From the NCBI GenBank assembly GCA_027296385.1, contig JAPUJD010000345.1:1-10322 (forward strand): a stretch of 10,322 nt of DNA, read 5' to 3'. The notes beneath the pieces were generated by a model. That model searched no databases and was not told the origin of the DNA. It worked only from the letters and a program-made list of their open reading frames with translations. Shown here piece after piece: positions 1 to 6,242 of this stretch. The position numbers and the translations under genes are program-made. Position 1 is the stretch's first letter. Each line of letters opens with the position of its first letter. The stretch is from Acidobacteriota bacterium. GTDB lineage: Bacteria; Acidobacteriota; Thermoanaerobaculia; Multivoradales; JAHEKO01.

Positions 1-197
1 GAAGCCTGGCAATCGTGCGGTTCCCGACCGAAAACCCGATGAAGGTGCTCCGGCGACTGGAATATCTCGGGGACGGAAAGTTCCGAGACGTTCGAGACGA
101 CGACCTACGAAGTATGGAGTACACCTTCGAGGTGGATTCGACCGGCCGAGTCGTAAGGATGGTAACGGACAACTATCCTCGGCCCAGGCTCCGGTAA
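1..197 (+). CDS. C-terminal fragment of a protein, possibly serine-hydrolase-like (5' end outside window)
   Basis: The reading frame starting at base 3 is open from the left edge to a TAA at 195-197. About 64 residues are visible. The first possible start inside the window is a GTG at 15, but the frame continues upstream and no ribosome binding site precedes it, so I read this as the end of a longer gene. The visible part has the look of a small beta-rich C-terminal domain: a GDGKFRDV stretch, then YTFEVDSTGRVVRMV, ending in PRPRLR. Similar phrasing (gdg-F-dv, then a YxFExDxxGrV strand) occurs at the C-termini of beta-lactamase-like serine hydrolases, where a lipocalin-like domain follows the catalytic domain. 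No catalytic residue is visible, so that identity is only a guess. It is convergent with the permease gene downstream. Confidence 0.6.
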   Translation, partial: SLAIVRFPTENPMKVLRRLEYLGDGKFRDVRDDDLRSMEYTFEVDSTGRVVRMVTDNYPRPRLR

Positions 198-303
198 TCG
201 ATATAGCGGTCCAGCGATTGTTCCGGACGGAGAGGGTGTCGCTTCCCGCTCGTGGCAGTGTGGCAGGCAGCAGGCTCCCCTTCGAGGAGTCGTCCGCGCT
301 TAG
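198..303. other. Convergent intergenic gap, no clear terminator
   Basis: This 106-base gap separates the stop of the left-edge gene from the stop of the convergent permease gene. It contains an imperfect 6-bp hairpin (GGCTCC at 273-278 against GGAGTC at 286-291, one G-T pair, 7-base loop), but no T-run follows on either strand. It is therefore not called as a rho-independent terminator. No gene, repeat or promoter was recognised. Confidence 0.5.
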
Positions 304-2826
304 CTAGCGCTCCCGCAAGACGGCCAGGGGTCGGGTCATCAGGGCGGGCCAGCCTGCGGCCAGAGCGGTCAGGGTGGTCAGGCCGACGCAGAGCCCCACG
401 GCCACCAGCGTGGTCAGCGGGCGGAAGGACCATTCGAGCTCCATGCCTCGGGTGAGCACGGCCCAGGCCAGGAGGTTGCCGCCGACGGCGCCGACGGAGG
501 CGGCGATCAACCCGACCAGCAGATACTCGGTGGTCGATTGAGCGATGATCTGGCGCCGGGTCATGCCGAGGGTCTTGAGCAGCGCGGTCTCGCGGCCTCG
601 CTGGCTGGCGGCGGCACTGACGGCGCTGGCGAGGATCACGACCCCCGCCAGAGCGGTGAAGCTGCCGAGGAAGCGTACGCCCAACGAGAGTCGCTCGAGG
701 ATACCGGCGATGCGGGTCAGAATCGCCCGGATGCGCAGCAGCGTGACATTGGGGAAGTCGAGAGCCAGTGCGTCCTGGACCGCCTGCTCATCGCCAGCGG
801 GCAGACGGACCGTGGCGACTCGCATTTGCGGCGCGTCGTCCAGCACTCCCGGCTCGATGACCATGAAGAAGTTGAGCCCGAAGGTCTGCCACTCGACGGT
901 GCGCAGGCTGGTGACCGTGACTTCGACCGGCACTCCCTGGACATCGAACTCGAGGCGGCTGCCGAGCTCGATTCCGGTCTCGGCTGCGAACTCCTGTTCC
1001 AGGCTGACCTCTGCGATCTCGGAGTCGGCCCAGAGCTCCCCCGCGATGACGCGGTTGTCCTCAGGCAGTACTTCCAGGTAGGTGAGGCGCTGCTCGCGCG
1101 TCAGGCCCCAGCGTCGGTCGCGGCCTTTCGCCTCCATGACGAGATCTTCGACCGCGATGTCGTCGACTCGGCGCAGGCGGGCGCTGACCACCGGTACGGA
1201 GATCAGGTTAGAGGCTCCGCGGTCAGTCAGCAGTGCCTGGACTCCGGGCCACTGAGCGGGTTGAATGTCTATTAGGAAGGCGCTCGGTGCCTCGGCGGGC
1301 AGTTGCGACCGTAGGGTGCCCGTGAGGTCGAGCTGGACCAGATGCATGGCAAGCACCAGCAGGATGCCCAGGCCCAGCGCGATACAGGCGCTGACGGTTG
1401 CGGCTCCGGGACGAGCCAGCGCCAGCAGACCCTGGCGCACGGGCGTGGCGCGAGCGAGAGCGGCGAGCGGCCTGACCAGTCGCATGGCGCCCCGGGTGAG
1501 GCCCGTCAGCACGAGTGCGGCAGCGCCCAGTCCGAGGGTGAACAAAAGGCCCAGGCGGAGCGACTCGGATTGTAGTGTGGCGGCGGCCCAGATGCCCATC
1601 AGCAGCACCGCTCCGACGCCGCCGCGTAGCCACCAGGACATCGGCAGCGGCTCGACGTCACGGCGCAGCACCCGCAACGGCGGCACCTGGCGGACGTTGA
1701 GCACCGGTGGCAAGGTGAACAGCAGCGCGATGCCGACTCCCAGGAGCATTCCGCGGGCCCAGGCGACCGGCTGCCAGATGGCCAGCTCGCGGATGGGGAG
1801 CAGATCACCGGCCAAGCGGGGCAGGATGGCGGCGGCGGCGGTTCCCAGGGCGCAGCCGACGAGGCTGCCGACGACGCCGAGCACCAGCGCCTGGAGCACG
1901 TAGAGAGCGATGACCTGGCGTGGACGCCAGCCGAGGCAGCGCAGGATGGCGATATCGTCGATGCGGAGGGCCAACCAGGCCTGTAGGGTGTAGGCGATCC
2001 CAACCCCGCCGAGCAGCAACGAGAGCAGAGCCACCAGACCGACGAACCGCGAGACGCGATTCAGGGCTCGGCGCAGCGCCGGTTGAGCGTCGGCGTAGGT
2101 CTCGAGGTGGTGGAGGGTCGAGTCGAGCTCCCCCTCGAGCTCCTCGACGAGCGCGCTTCTCTCGTCGTCGGTCCAGTCTTCGGGAAGGGCGGCCAGCAGG
2201 CTGTAGCCGATTCGGCTGCCGAACTGCTCGAGGCTCGTACGCGCCAGGCCGGCCGAGGACACGAGAACTCGGGGGCCGAGGGTGAAGGCACCGGCGATGC
2301 GATCGGGCTCGCGCTCGATCACTGCGACGATTCGGAACGCCTCGCCGCCAATCAGGAGCCCCTGGCCGAGCTCCAGCTGGAGCCGGCTGAGGACATCCGG
2401 TGCCACCAGAGTCTCGTCGTCGGCGAGGTCGCTGATGGAGAATGGCGGAGCGGTCTCGAGTCGACCGTAGAAGGGGTAGCCGGGATCGGTCGCCTTGAGC
2501 TCCACCAACAGACTCGATCCGGTCGACTCGCGCCCGGTCGTCACGATGGTGACCAGTTCGCGCGTGACGGCGGTGCGGGCTCCGCGGGCGCTCAGCAGTT
2601 CCCGCGCCGCATCGGGAATCGCTCGGGCACCGCTGATGGCGAGGTCTGCGGCCAGGAGCTGGCGCGCTTCCGTCCGGATTCCGCGGTCGAGGGCGGCGGC
2701 GTGGGTGGCCACGGCGACCACCGCCGCGACCCCTACGGCCAGGCAGGCGACGAAGAAGAGGAGCCGGCCGGGGGCGGCGCGCCATTCGGCGCGCAACGCC
2801 CGGCCGAAGAGGACGAGGCTAGTCAA
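304..2826 (-). CDS. ybbP: ABC transporter permease, YbbP-like (FtsX/MacB type)
   Basis: An inner-membrane permease of the type VII (MacB/LolCDE-like) ABC class, 840 residues; E. coli YbbP is about 800. About ten hydrophobic segments are visible, near residues 21-43, 261-281, 304-334, 356-376, 402-418, 425-445, 477-497, 716-738, 768-792 and 805-828. Two long non-membrane regions (about 44-260 and 498-715) would be periplasmic. There are two FtsX core domains. The first has the coupling-helix-like stretch DIAILRCLGWRPRQV at about 291-305; the second has ETALLKTLGMTRRQI at about 746-760. This duplicated ten-TM layout is that of YbbP rather than of four-TM MacB or LolC. Translation appears to start at TTG (2826) inside the end of ybbA, giving an 8-nt overlap (TTGACTAG on the minus strand), so it is probably translationally coupled. 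Such transporters usually drive periplasmic mechanics or lipid extraction rather than import. The cargo is not readable from sequence. Confidence 0.92.
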   Translation of the reverse strand: MTSLVLFGRALRAEWRAAPGRLLFFVACLAVGVAAVVAVATHAAALDRGIRTEARQLLAADLAISGARAIPDAARELLSARGARTAVTRELVTIVTTGRESTGSSLLVELKATDPGYPFYGRLETAPPFSISDLADDETLVAPDVLSRLQLELGQGLLIGGEAFRIVAVIEREPDRIAGAFTLGPRVLVSSAGLARTSLEQFGSRIGYSLLAALPEDWTDDERSALVEELEGELDSTLHHLETYADAQPALRRALNRVSRFVGLVALLSLLLGGVGIAYTLQAWLALRIDDIAILRCLGWRPRQVIALYVLQALVLGVVGSLVGCALGTAAAAILPRLAGDLLPIRELAIWQPVAWARGMLLGVGIALLFTLPPVLNVRQVPPLRVLRRDVEPLPMSWWLRGGVGAVLLMGIWAAATLQSESLRLGLLFTLGLGAAALVLTGLTRGAMRLVRPLAALARATPVRQGLLALARPGAATVSACIALGLGILLVLAMHLVQLDLTGTLRSQLPAEAPSAFLIDIQPAQWPGVQALLTDRGASNLISVPVVSARLRRVDDIAVEDLVMEAKGRDRRWGLTREQRLTYLEVLPEDNRVIAGELWADSEIAEVSLEQEFAAETGIELGSRLEFDVQGVPVEVTVTSLRTVEWQTFGLNFFMVIEPGVLDDAPQMRVATVRLPAGDEQAVQDALALDFPNVTLLRIRAILTRIAGILERLSLGVRFLGSFTALAGVVILASAVSAAASQRGRETALLKTLGMTRRQIIAQSTTEYLLVGLIAASVGAVGGNLLAWAVLTRGMELEWSFRPLTTLVAVGLCVGLTTLTALAAGWPALMTRPLAVLRER

Positions 2827-3490
2827 GGCTCAGCTCGCCCTCTTCGAGACGGGCCTGCCGATCGGCGATCGCGGCGGCGGCGGGGTCGTGAGTCACCACC
2901 ACGAGAGTGGTCCGCGACCTTCGACTCAGCCGCTCGATCAGCCGCAGAACATTGGCGCCGTTGGCTCGATCTAGGTTGCCGGTCGGTTCGTCGGCCAGCA
3001 GCAGAGCGGGTTCGTTGGCGAACGCGCGGGCCAGGGCCACCCGCTGCTGCTCGCCGCCGGAGAGTTGGCTCGGGTAGTGGTGGGCTCGCTCGGTCAACCC
3101 GACCTGCTCGAGCAGGTGGTCCGCCCGCGAGCCCGGCGACGAGCCCGAGAGCAGCTCCAGGGGCAGCATCACGTTCTCCCTGGCCGTGCGGTTGCCGAGG
3201 AGCTGGAAGGACTGGAAGACGAAGCCTATGTGATGGCGGCGCAGCAGGGCCAACTCGTCCTCGTTGCGGTCGTGGACCGCGACTCCGTCGATCCACACCC
3301 CGCCGCGACTCGGGTTGTCGAGCCCCGCGATCAGTCCCAGCAGGGTCGACTTGCCGCTGCCCGAGGGGCCGAGCACCGCCAAGGACTCTCCGCGGTCCAA
3401 CGCCAGGTTGACGTTGCGTAGAACCGTGAGCTCGCGTCCGCCAGAGTCGAAGGACTTGCTCAGGTCTCGTATTTCGAGATATCGGGTCAC
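2819..3490 (-). CDS. ybbA: ABC transporter ATP-binding protein, YbbA-like (LolD/MacB family)
   Basis: The cytoplasmic ATPase partner of the adjacent permease, 223 residues, normal for the LolD/YbbA group. All nucleotide-binding motifs are present: Walker A GPSGSGKST (41-49), Q-loop VFQSFQLL (91-98, Q93), signature LSGGEQQR (143-150), Walker B LLLADEPT (163-170, catalytic E168), D-loop NLD (172-174) and switch H201 in VVVTHD. The Q-loop form and the short chain length are typical of the MacB/LolD/YbbA branch. The start is taken as GTG at 3490 (MTRYLEI), which aligns with the usual N-terminus of the family. No good Shine-Dalgarno sequence lies at the usual distance; a purine stretch (AAGAAAG) sits about 14-20 bases upstream. 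It is first in a two-gene minus-strand unit and is divergent from tesA across a 102-bp gap. Assignment to YbbA over LolD rests on the ten-TM partner and the tesA neighbour. Confidence 0.93.
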   Translation of the reverse strand: MTRYLEIRDLSKSFDSGGRELTVLRNVNLALDRGESLAVLGPSGSGKSTLLGLIAGLDNPSRGGVWIDGVAVHDRNEDELALLRRHHIGFVFQSFQLLGNRTARENVMLPLELLSGSSPGSRADHLLEQVGLTERAHHYPSQLSGGEQQRVALARAFANEPALLLADEPTGNLDRANGANVLRLIERLSRRSRTTLVVVTHDPAAAAIADRQARLEEGELSLD

Positions 3491-3539
3491 CTAGGATCGA
3501 CTTTCTTGCTCGTCAGCCGAGCGCAAGTACCGGATACGG

Positions 3540-3564
3540 CGGCGGTGGGCCAAGGTTACCGCCG
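3540..3564. repeat. 7-bp perfect inverted repeat in the tesA/ybbA divergent region
   Basis: CGGCGGT at 3540-3546 is the exact reverse complement of ACCGCCG at 3558-3564, with an 11-base spacer. The right half coincides with where a -35 element would lie for the TAGAAT box at 3581-3586. It could be an operator or a small hairpin. In such GC-rich DNA, chance is a real alternative. Confidence 0.35.
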
Positions 3565-3580
3565 TGAGGGGGAGTTTCGC

Positions 3581-3586
3581 TAGAAT
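3581..3586 (+). promoter_or_regulatory. Candidate -10 box for tesA (TAGAAT), possibly leaderless
   Basis: TAGAAT matches the -10 consensus at five of six positions. It ends six bases before the tesA ATG (3593), so the expected transcription start falls on or next to the A of ATG. The only purine-rich Shine-Dalgarno-like run (GAGGGGGAG, 3566-3574) ends 18 bases before the ATG, too far for normal use. The same bases also form an in-frame TAG (3581-3583), which rules out a longer tesA reading frame. No good -35 is seen; TTACCG at 3556-3561 is a poor match. Confidence 0.4.
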
Positions 3587-3592
3587 CGCCCG

Positions 3593-4297
3593 ATGTCCCG
3601 ACTGACGGTGCTGGCCTTGATCCTGGTAGCGGCGGCGAGCGCCTGTGGGCAGCGCCCGACTTCGTCGGCCGAGGATCGAGTGTTGCCCGCCGTCGAGCCG
3701 CCGGCAGCGGAGCCACCCGCCTCGATTCGCTTGATCTTCCTCGGCGACAGCCTTGTCGCGGGCTTCGGCCTGACAGAGGATCAAGCCTTCCCGGCCCTCC
3801 TCGAGGGGGATCTCGTGCGGCGCGGCTGGCCGGTCGAGGTGATCAACGCCGGGGTCAGCGGCGACACGACGGCCGGCGGCAGCTCGCGCCTCGCTTGGTT
3901 GTTGCGTCAGAGCCCCGACCTCATCGTGGTCGAGCTCGGCGTCAACGATGGACTGCGCGGGCTGCCCATCGAGAGCATCGCCGCCAACTTGCGGGACGTG
4001 GTGAGGCGCTCCCAGGACGCCGGTGCGCTCGTTTTGCTGGTCGGGATGAAGATTCCGCCCAACTACGGCGCCGGCTACGCCGGCCGATTCGAAGCCATCT
4101 TCCCGCAGCTCGCAGCCGAACTCGGCGTGCCGTTGATGCCCTTCTTGCTCGACGGTGTCGGCGGCCGGGCCGAGCTCAACCTGGCCGATGGCATCCATCC
4201 CAACGGGGCGGGTCATCGCATCGTCGCCGACAGCTTGCTGCCGCACCTGGAGGCCCTGCTGGACGAGCTGCCGGCGCGGGTTCGGGAGGGCGTATGA
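3593..4297 (+). CDS. tesA: TesA-like SGNH esterase / thioesterase / lysophospholipase, predicted lipoprotein
   Basis: A GDSL/SGNH hydrolase of the TesA type (acyl-CoA thioesterase I / lysophospholipase L1), which cleaves ester or thioester bonds of acyl compounds outside the cytoplasm. Block I is FLGDSL (S53 nucleophile), followed by SGDT (G90, oxyanion), GVND (N118) and DGIHPN (D199 and H202). The run VELGVNDGLRG closely matches E. coli TesA. The 234 residues exceed E. coli TesA (about 208) because of an N-terminal linker. R3 is followed by a hydrophobic stretch and AASAC, a lipobox-compatible site at C18, then about 25 Pro/Ala/Glu-rich residues before the catalytic domain. E. coli TesA is instead a soluble periplasmic protein, so tethering here is an inference. 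ATG 3593 is the first possible start, because an in-frame stop lies at 3581. It is divergent from ybbA-ybbP, as in E. coli, and its last four bases overlap rimK (ATGA). Confidence 0.93.
   Translation: MSRLTVLALILVAAASACGQRPTSSAEDRVLPAVEPPAAEPPASIRLIFLGDSLVAGFGLTEDQAFPALLEGDLVRRGWPVEVINAGVSGDTTAGGSSRLAWLLRQSPDLIVVELGVNDGLRGLPIESIAANLRDVVRRSQDAGALVLLVGMKIPPNYGAGYAGRFEAIFPQLAAELGVPLMPFLLDGVGGRAELNLADGIHPNGAGHRIVADSLLPHLEALLDELPARVREGV
4284..4290 (+). promoter_or_regulatory. Ribosome binding site fixing the rimK start
   Basis: GGGAGGG inside the end of tesA ends three bases before the ATG at 4294. Together with the family N-terminus MRVGILS, it sets the rimK start and rejects the much longer open frame that extends back to 3895. 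Confidence 0.7.
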
Positions 4298-5178
4298 GAG
4301 TCGGAATCCTGTCCCTCGGGCGCACTCTCTACTCGACCCGCCGCCTGCGTGAGGCGGCGATGGCACGCGGGCACGAAGCACGGGTGATCGACTACCTGCG
4401 CTGCACGATGCACGTCTCGCCGCACGAGCCGGCGGTGTTCTATCGTGGCCGACGGCTCATTCTGGACGCGGTCATTCCGCGCATCGGGTCGACCTACACG
4501 TTCTACGGCACTGCCGTCGTGCGTCAGTTCGAGATGCTCGGAGTGGTTACCGCCAATCACGCGGGCTCGATCGTTCTCGCCCGGGACAAGCTGCGCTCGA
4601 TGCAGGTGCTGGCGCGCGAGGGCGTCGATCTGCCGGTGACCGGTTTCGCCCACTCGATCAAGGACAACCAGGGCCTCATCGACCGGGTCGGCGGGCCGCC
4701 CCTGGTAGTGAAGCTGGTCGAAGGTACGCAGGGCGTCGGCGTCGTGCTGGCGACCTCGAACTCGGCGGCCGAGTCGGTGATCTCGGCCTTCCGGCAGCTG
4801 CGAGCGGACATCCTCGTTCAAGAGTACGTCGAAGAGGCCAACGGTAGCGACACCCGGGCCTTCGTCGTCGGCGATCGGGTGGTCGCAGCGATGCGACGGC
4901 AGGCGCCTCCCGGCGAGTTCCGCAGCAATCTCCACCGCGGAGGCAAGGCGACGGCCTGCAGGCTGACCGCCGAGGAGGAGGCGCTGGCGGTGCGGGCGGC
5001 CCGCACCGTGGGTCTCGACGTCGCCGGCGTCGACATGATCCCGTCGCAGCGCGGACCCCTGATCCTGGAAGTCAACGCCTCGCCCGGACTCGAGGGTATC
5101 GAGGGAGCGACGGGCGTCGATATCGCGGGTGCGATCATCGACTTCATCGAGTCTCGCCTGGCGCACGGGGGGGAGTGA
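4294..5178 (+). CDS. rimK: RimK, ATP-grasp ribosomal protein S6--L-glutamate ligase
   Basis: A cytoplasmic ATP-grasp enzyme that in E. coli adds glutamate residues to the C-terminus of ribosomal protein S6; poly-glutamate synthesis by E. coli RimK is also known. It is 294 residues long against 300 in E. coli and is collinear throughout. Visible matches include TLYSTRRLREAA near the N-terminus, IPRIG and FYGTAVVRQFEMLG, RDKLRSMQ, DLPVTG, the ATP-binding VVKLVEGTQGVGVVLA (residues about 142-157), ILVQEY, the FRSNLHRGGKA loop, DVAGVD and the metal-binding EVNASPGLEGIE. All key ATP-grasp elements are intact, so it should be active. The open frame runs far upstream, but ATG 4294 gives the family N-terminus and has an SD. 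It overlaps tesA by 4 nt (ATGA) and the next gene by 1 nt (TGATG), so the three are probably co-translated. Whether S6 is the target cannot be judged from this window. Confidence 0.95.
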   Translation: MRVGILSLGRTLYSTRRLREAAMARGHEARVIDYLRCTMHVSPHEPAVFYRGRRLILDAVIPRIGSTYTFYGTAVVRQFEMLGVVTANHAGSIVLARDKLRSMQVLAREGVDLPVTGFAHSIKDNQGLIDRVGGPPLVVKLVEGTQGVGVVLATSNSAAESVISAFRQLRADILVQEYVEEANGSDTRAFVVGDRVVAAMRRQAPPGEFRSNLHRGGKATACRLTAEEEALAVRAARTVGLDVAGVDMIPSQRGPLILEVNASPGLEGIEGATGVDIAGAIIDFIESRLAHGGE

Positions 5179-6242
5179 TGGCGGCGGGCGGTGCCAAGAA
5201 GAGTCGATTGACGAGACCGCTGCGAATCGGCGGTGTGCTCGTGCGGCGGGGGCAGCGCCGGCGTCTCGAGATCCCCGTAGCGCGACTGCCGACCGGCACC
5301 GCGCTATCGCTTCCGGTCACGGCCTTGCGCGGCAAGTTTGATGGGCCGACGGTGTGGCTCAGTGCCGCCTTGCACGGCGATGAGATCAACGGGACCGAGA
5401 TCATTCGCCGGGTGGTGAACAAGGTCAGCGTCGGCAGCCTGAGCGGGGCCCTGATCACCGTCCCGATCGTCAACGTGTACGGTTTCATCGAGCGCAGCCG
5501 GTACCTGCCGGATCGTCGCGACCTCAACCGCAGCTTCCCGGGCTCGCGCGGCGGCTCGCTGGCTTCGCGCCTGGCGTATCTGTTCCTGAAGGAGGTGGTG
5601 TCGTTGTGCTCGCACGGCATCGACTTTCACACCGGAGCGCAGCACCGCACCAACCTGCCCCACGTGCGAGCTGATCTCGGCGACTCGGAGGCCCGCTGGC
5701 TGGCCACAGCTTTCGGCGCGCCCCTGATGTTCGATTCGGCAAGGATCAAGGGTTCGCTGAGAGCCGAGGCCTACCGGCGCAAGATCCCCATTCTGGTGTT
5801 CGAGGGGGGCCAGACCCTGGAGTTTGCCGAAGACGTGATCTCGGTCGGGGTCGAGGGCACGCTGCGCGTGTTGGCGGCTCTCGGCATGGTCGAGCCGGCA
5901 GCGACGCCCGAGGCTGACGGGCAGTCGGCTGAGGCGACGACGACCCGCTGGTTGCGGGCTGGTCGCAGCGGCATCCTGCACCTCGAGACCTCGCTCGGAG
6001 ATCGAGTCGCCAAGGGCGACCTTCTGGCCTGGATCAGCGATCCCTTCTCCGGGCGCCGCCGCAGCCTTCGCGCACCCTTTGCCGGCGTCGTCTTCGCCCA
6101 GACGACGACGCCCCTGGTCTACCAGGGCGACGCGATACTGCGTCTGGCGCGGGTCCGGAAAACACCTGAGCTGACCGCGAAGCGAAGTGCCGGCAAGCTC
6201 AGAGCGAAAGTCAAGAAGAAGCGACGCTCTCCTCGCTCTTGA
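5178..6242 (+). CDS. Succinylglutamate desuccinylase / aspartoacylase (AstE-like) zinc deacylase
   Basis: A zinc-dependent hydrolase of the AstE/ASPA group (M14-like fold), 354 residues. Zinc ligands are H66 and E69 in ALHGDEING and H151 in DFHTGA. The substrate-carboxylate motif DLNR is at 115-118, and a probable catalytic glutamate is E209 in LVFEGG. A second, C-terminal part (about 247-312) resembles a barrel-sandwich (lipoyl-like) domain (SGILHLETSLGD, APFAGVVF), as in other members. The last 30 residues are unusually basic (KVKKKRRSPRS). Family members hydrolyse N-acyl amino acids or related amides; the substrate is not readable here. No arginine-succinyltransferase pathway gene is nearby, so a true AstE role is unlikely. 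ATG 5178 overlaps the rimK stop by one base; a GTG one codon earlier (5175) is also possible. RimK neighbours of this type occur in other bacteria, which suggests a linked function. Its end overlaps mazG convergently by 32 bp. Confidence 0.88.
   Translation: MAAGGAKKSRLTRPLRIGGVLVRRGQRRRLEIPVARLPTGTALSLPVTALRGKFDGPTVWLSAALHGDEINGTEIIRRVVNKVSVGSLSGALITVPIVNVYGFIERSRYLPDRRDLNRSFPGSRGGSLASRLAYLFLKEVVSLCSHGIDFHTGAQHRTNLPHVRADLGDSEARWLATAFGAPLMFDSARIKGSLRAEAYRRKIPILVFEGGQTLEFAEDVISVGVEGTLRVLAALGMVEPAATPEADGQSAEATTTRWLRAGRSGILHLETSLGDRVAKGDLLAWISDPFSGRRRSLRAPFAGVVFAQTTTPLVYQGDAILRLARVRKTPELTAKRSAGKLRAKVKKKRRSPRS

Noticed and set aside
273..291. Hairpin between the two convergent stops as a terminator
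   Set aside because: The stem is only six pairs with one G-T pair, and there is no T-run on either strand.
538..1275. 245-codon open frame on the + strand, antisense to ybbP
   Set aside because: It is a shadow of the permease gene in GC-rich DNA, with low-complexity D/E/Q/R composition, no ribosome binding site and no recognisable domain.
2083..3411. 442-codon open frame on the + strand, antisense to ybbP and ybbA
   Set aside because: It lies opposite two clearly recognised genes with complete motifs. Its translation is rich in R, G, A and P and resembles no family. Long antisense frames are common in GC-rich DNA.
3895..4293. Upstream extension of the rimK reading frame
   Set aside because: It overlaps tesA throughout and encodes Arg-rich shadow sequence. 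The ATG at 4294 has an SD and gives the family N-terminus.
3491..4381. 296-codon open frame on the - strand, antisense to tesA and the start of rimK
   Set aside because: tesA and rimK are certain from their catalytic motifs. The antisense frame has no family resemblance and blocks the divergent promoter region.
5178..6242. Assignment as true AstE of the arginine succinyltransferase pathway
   Set aside because: No astA, astB, astC or astD genes are in the window, and the neighbour is rimK. Only the broad family call is supported.
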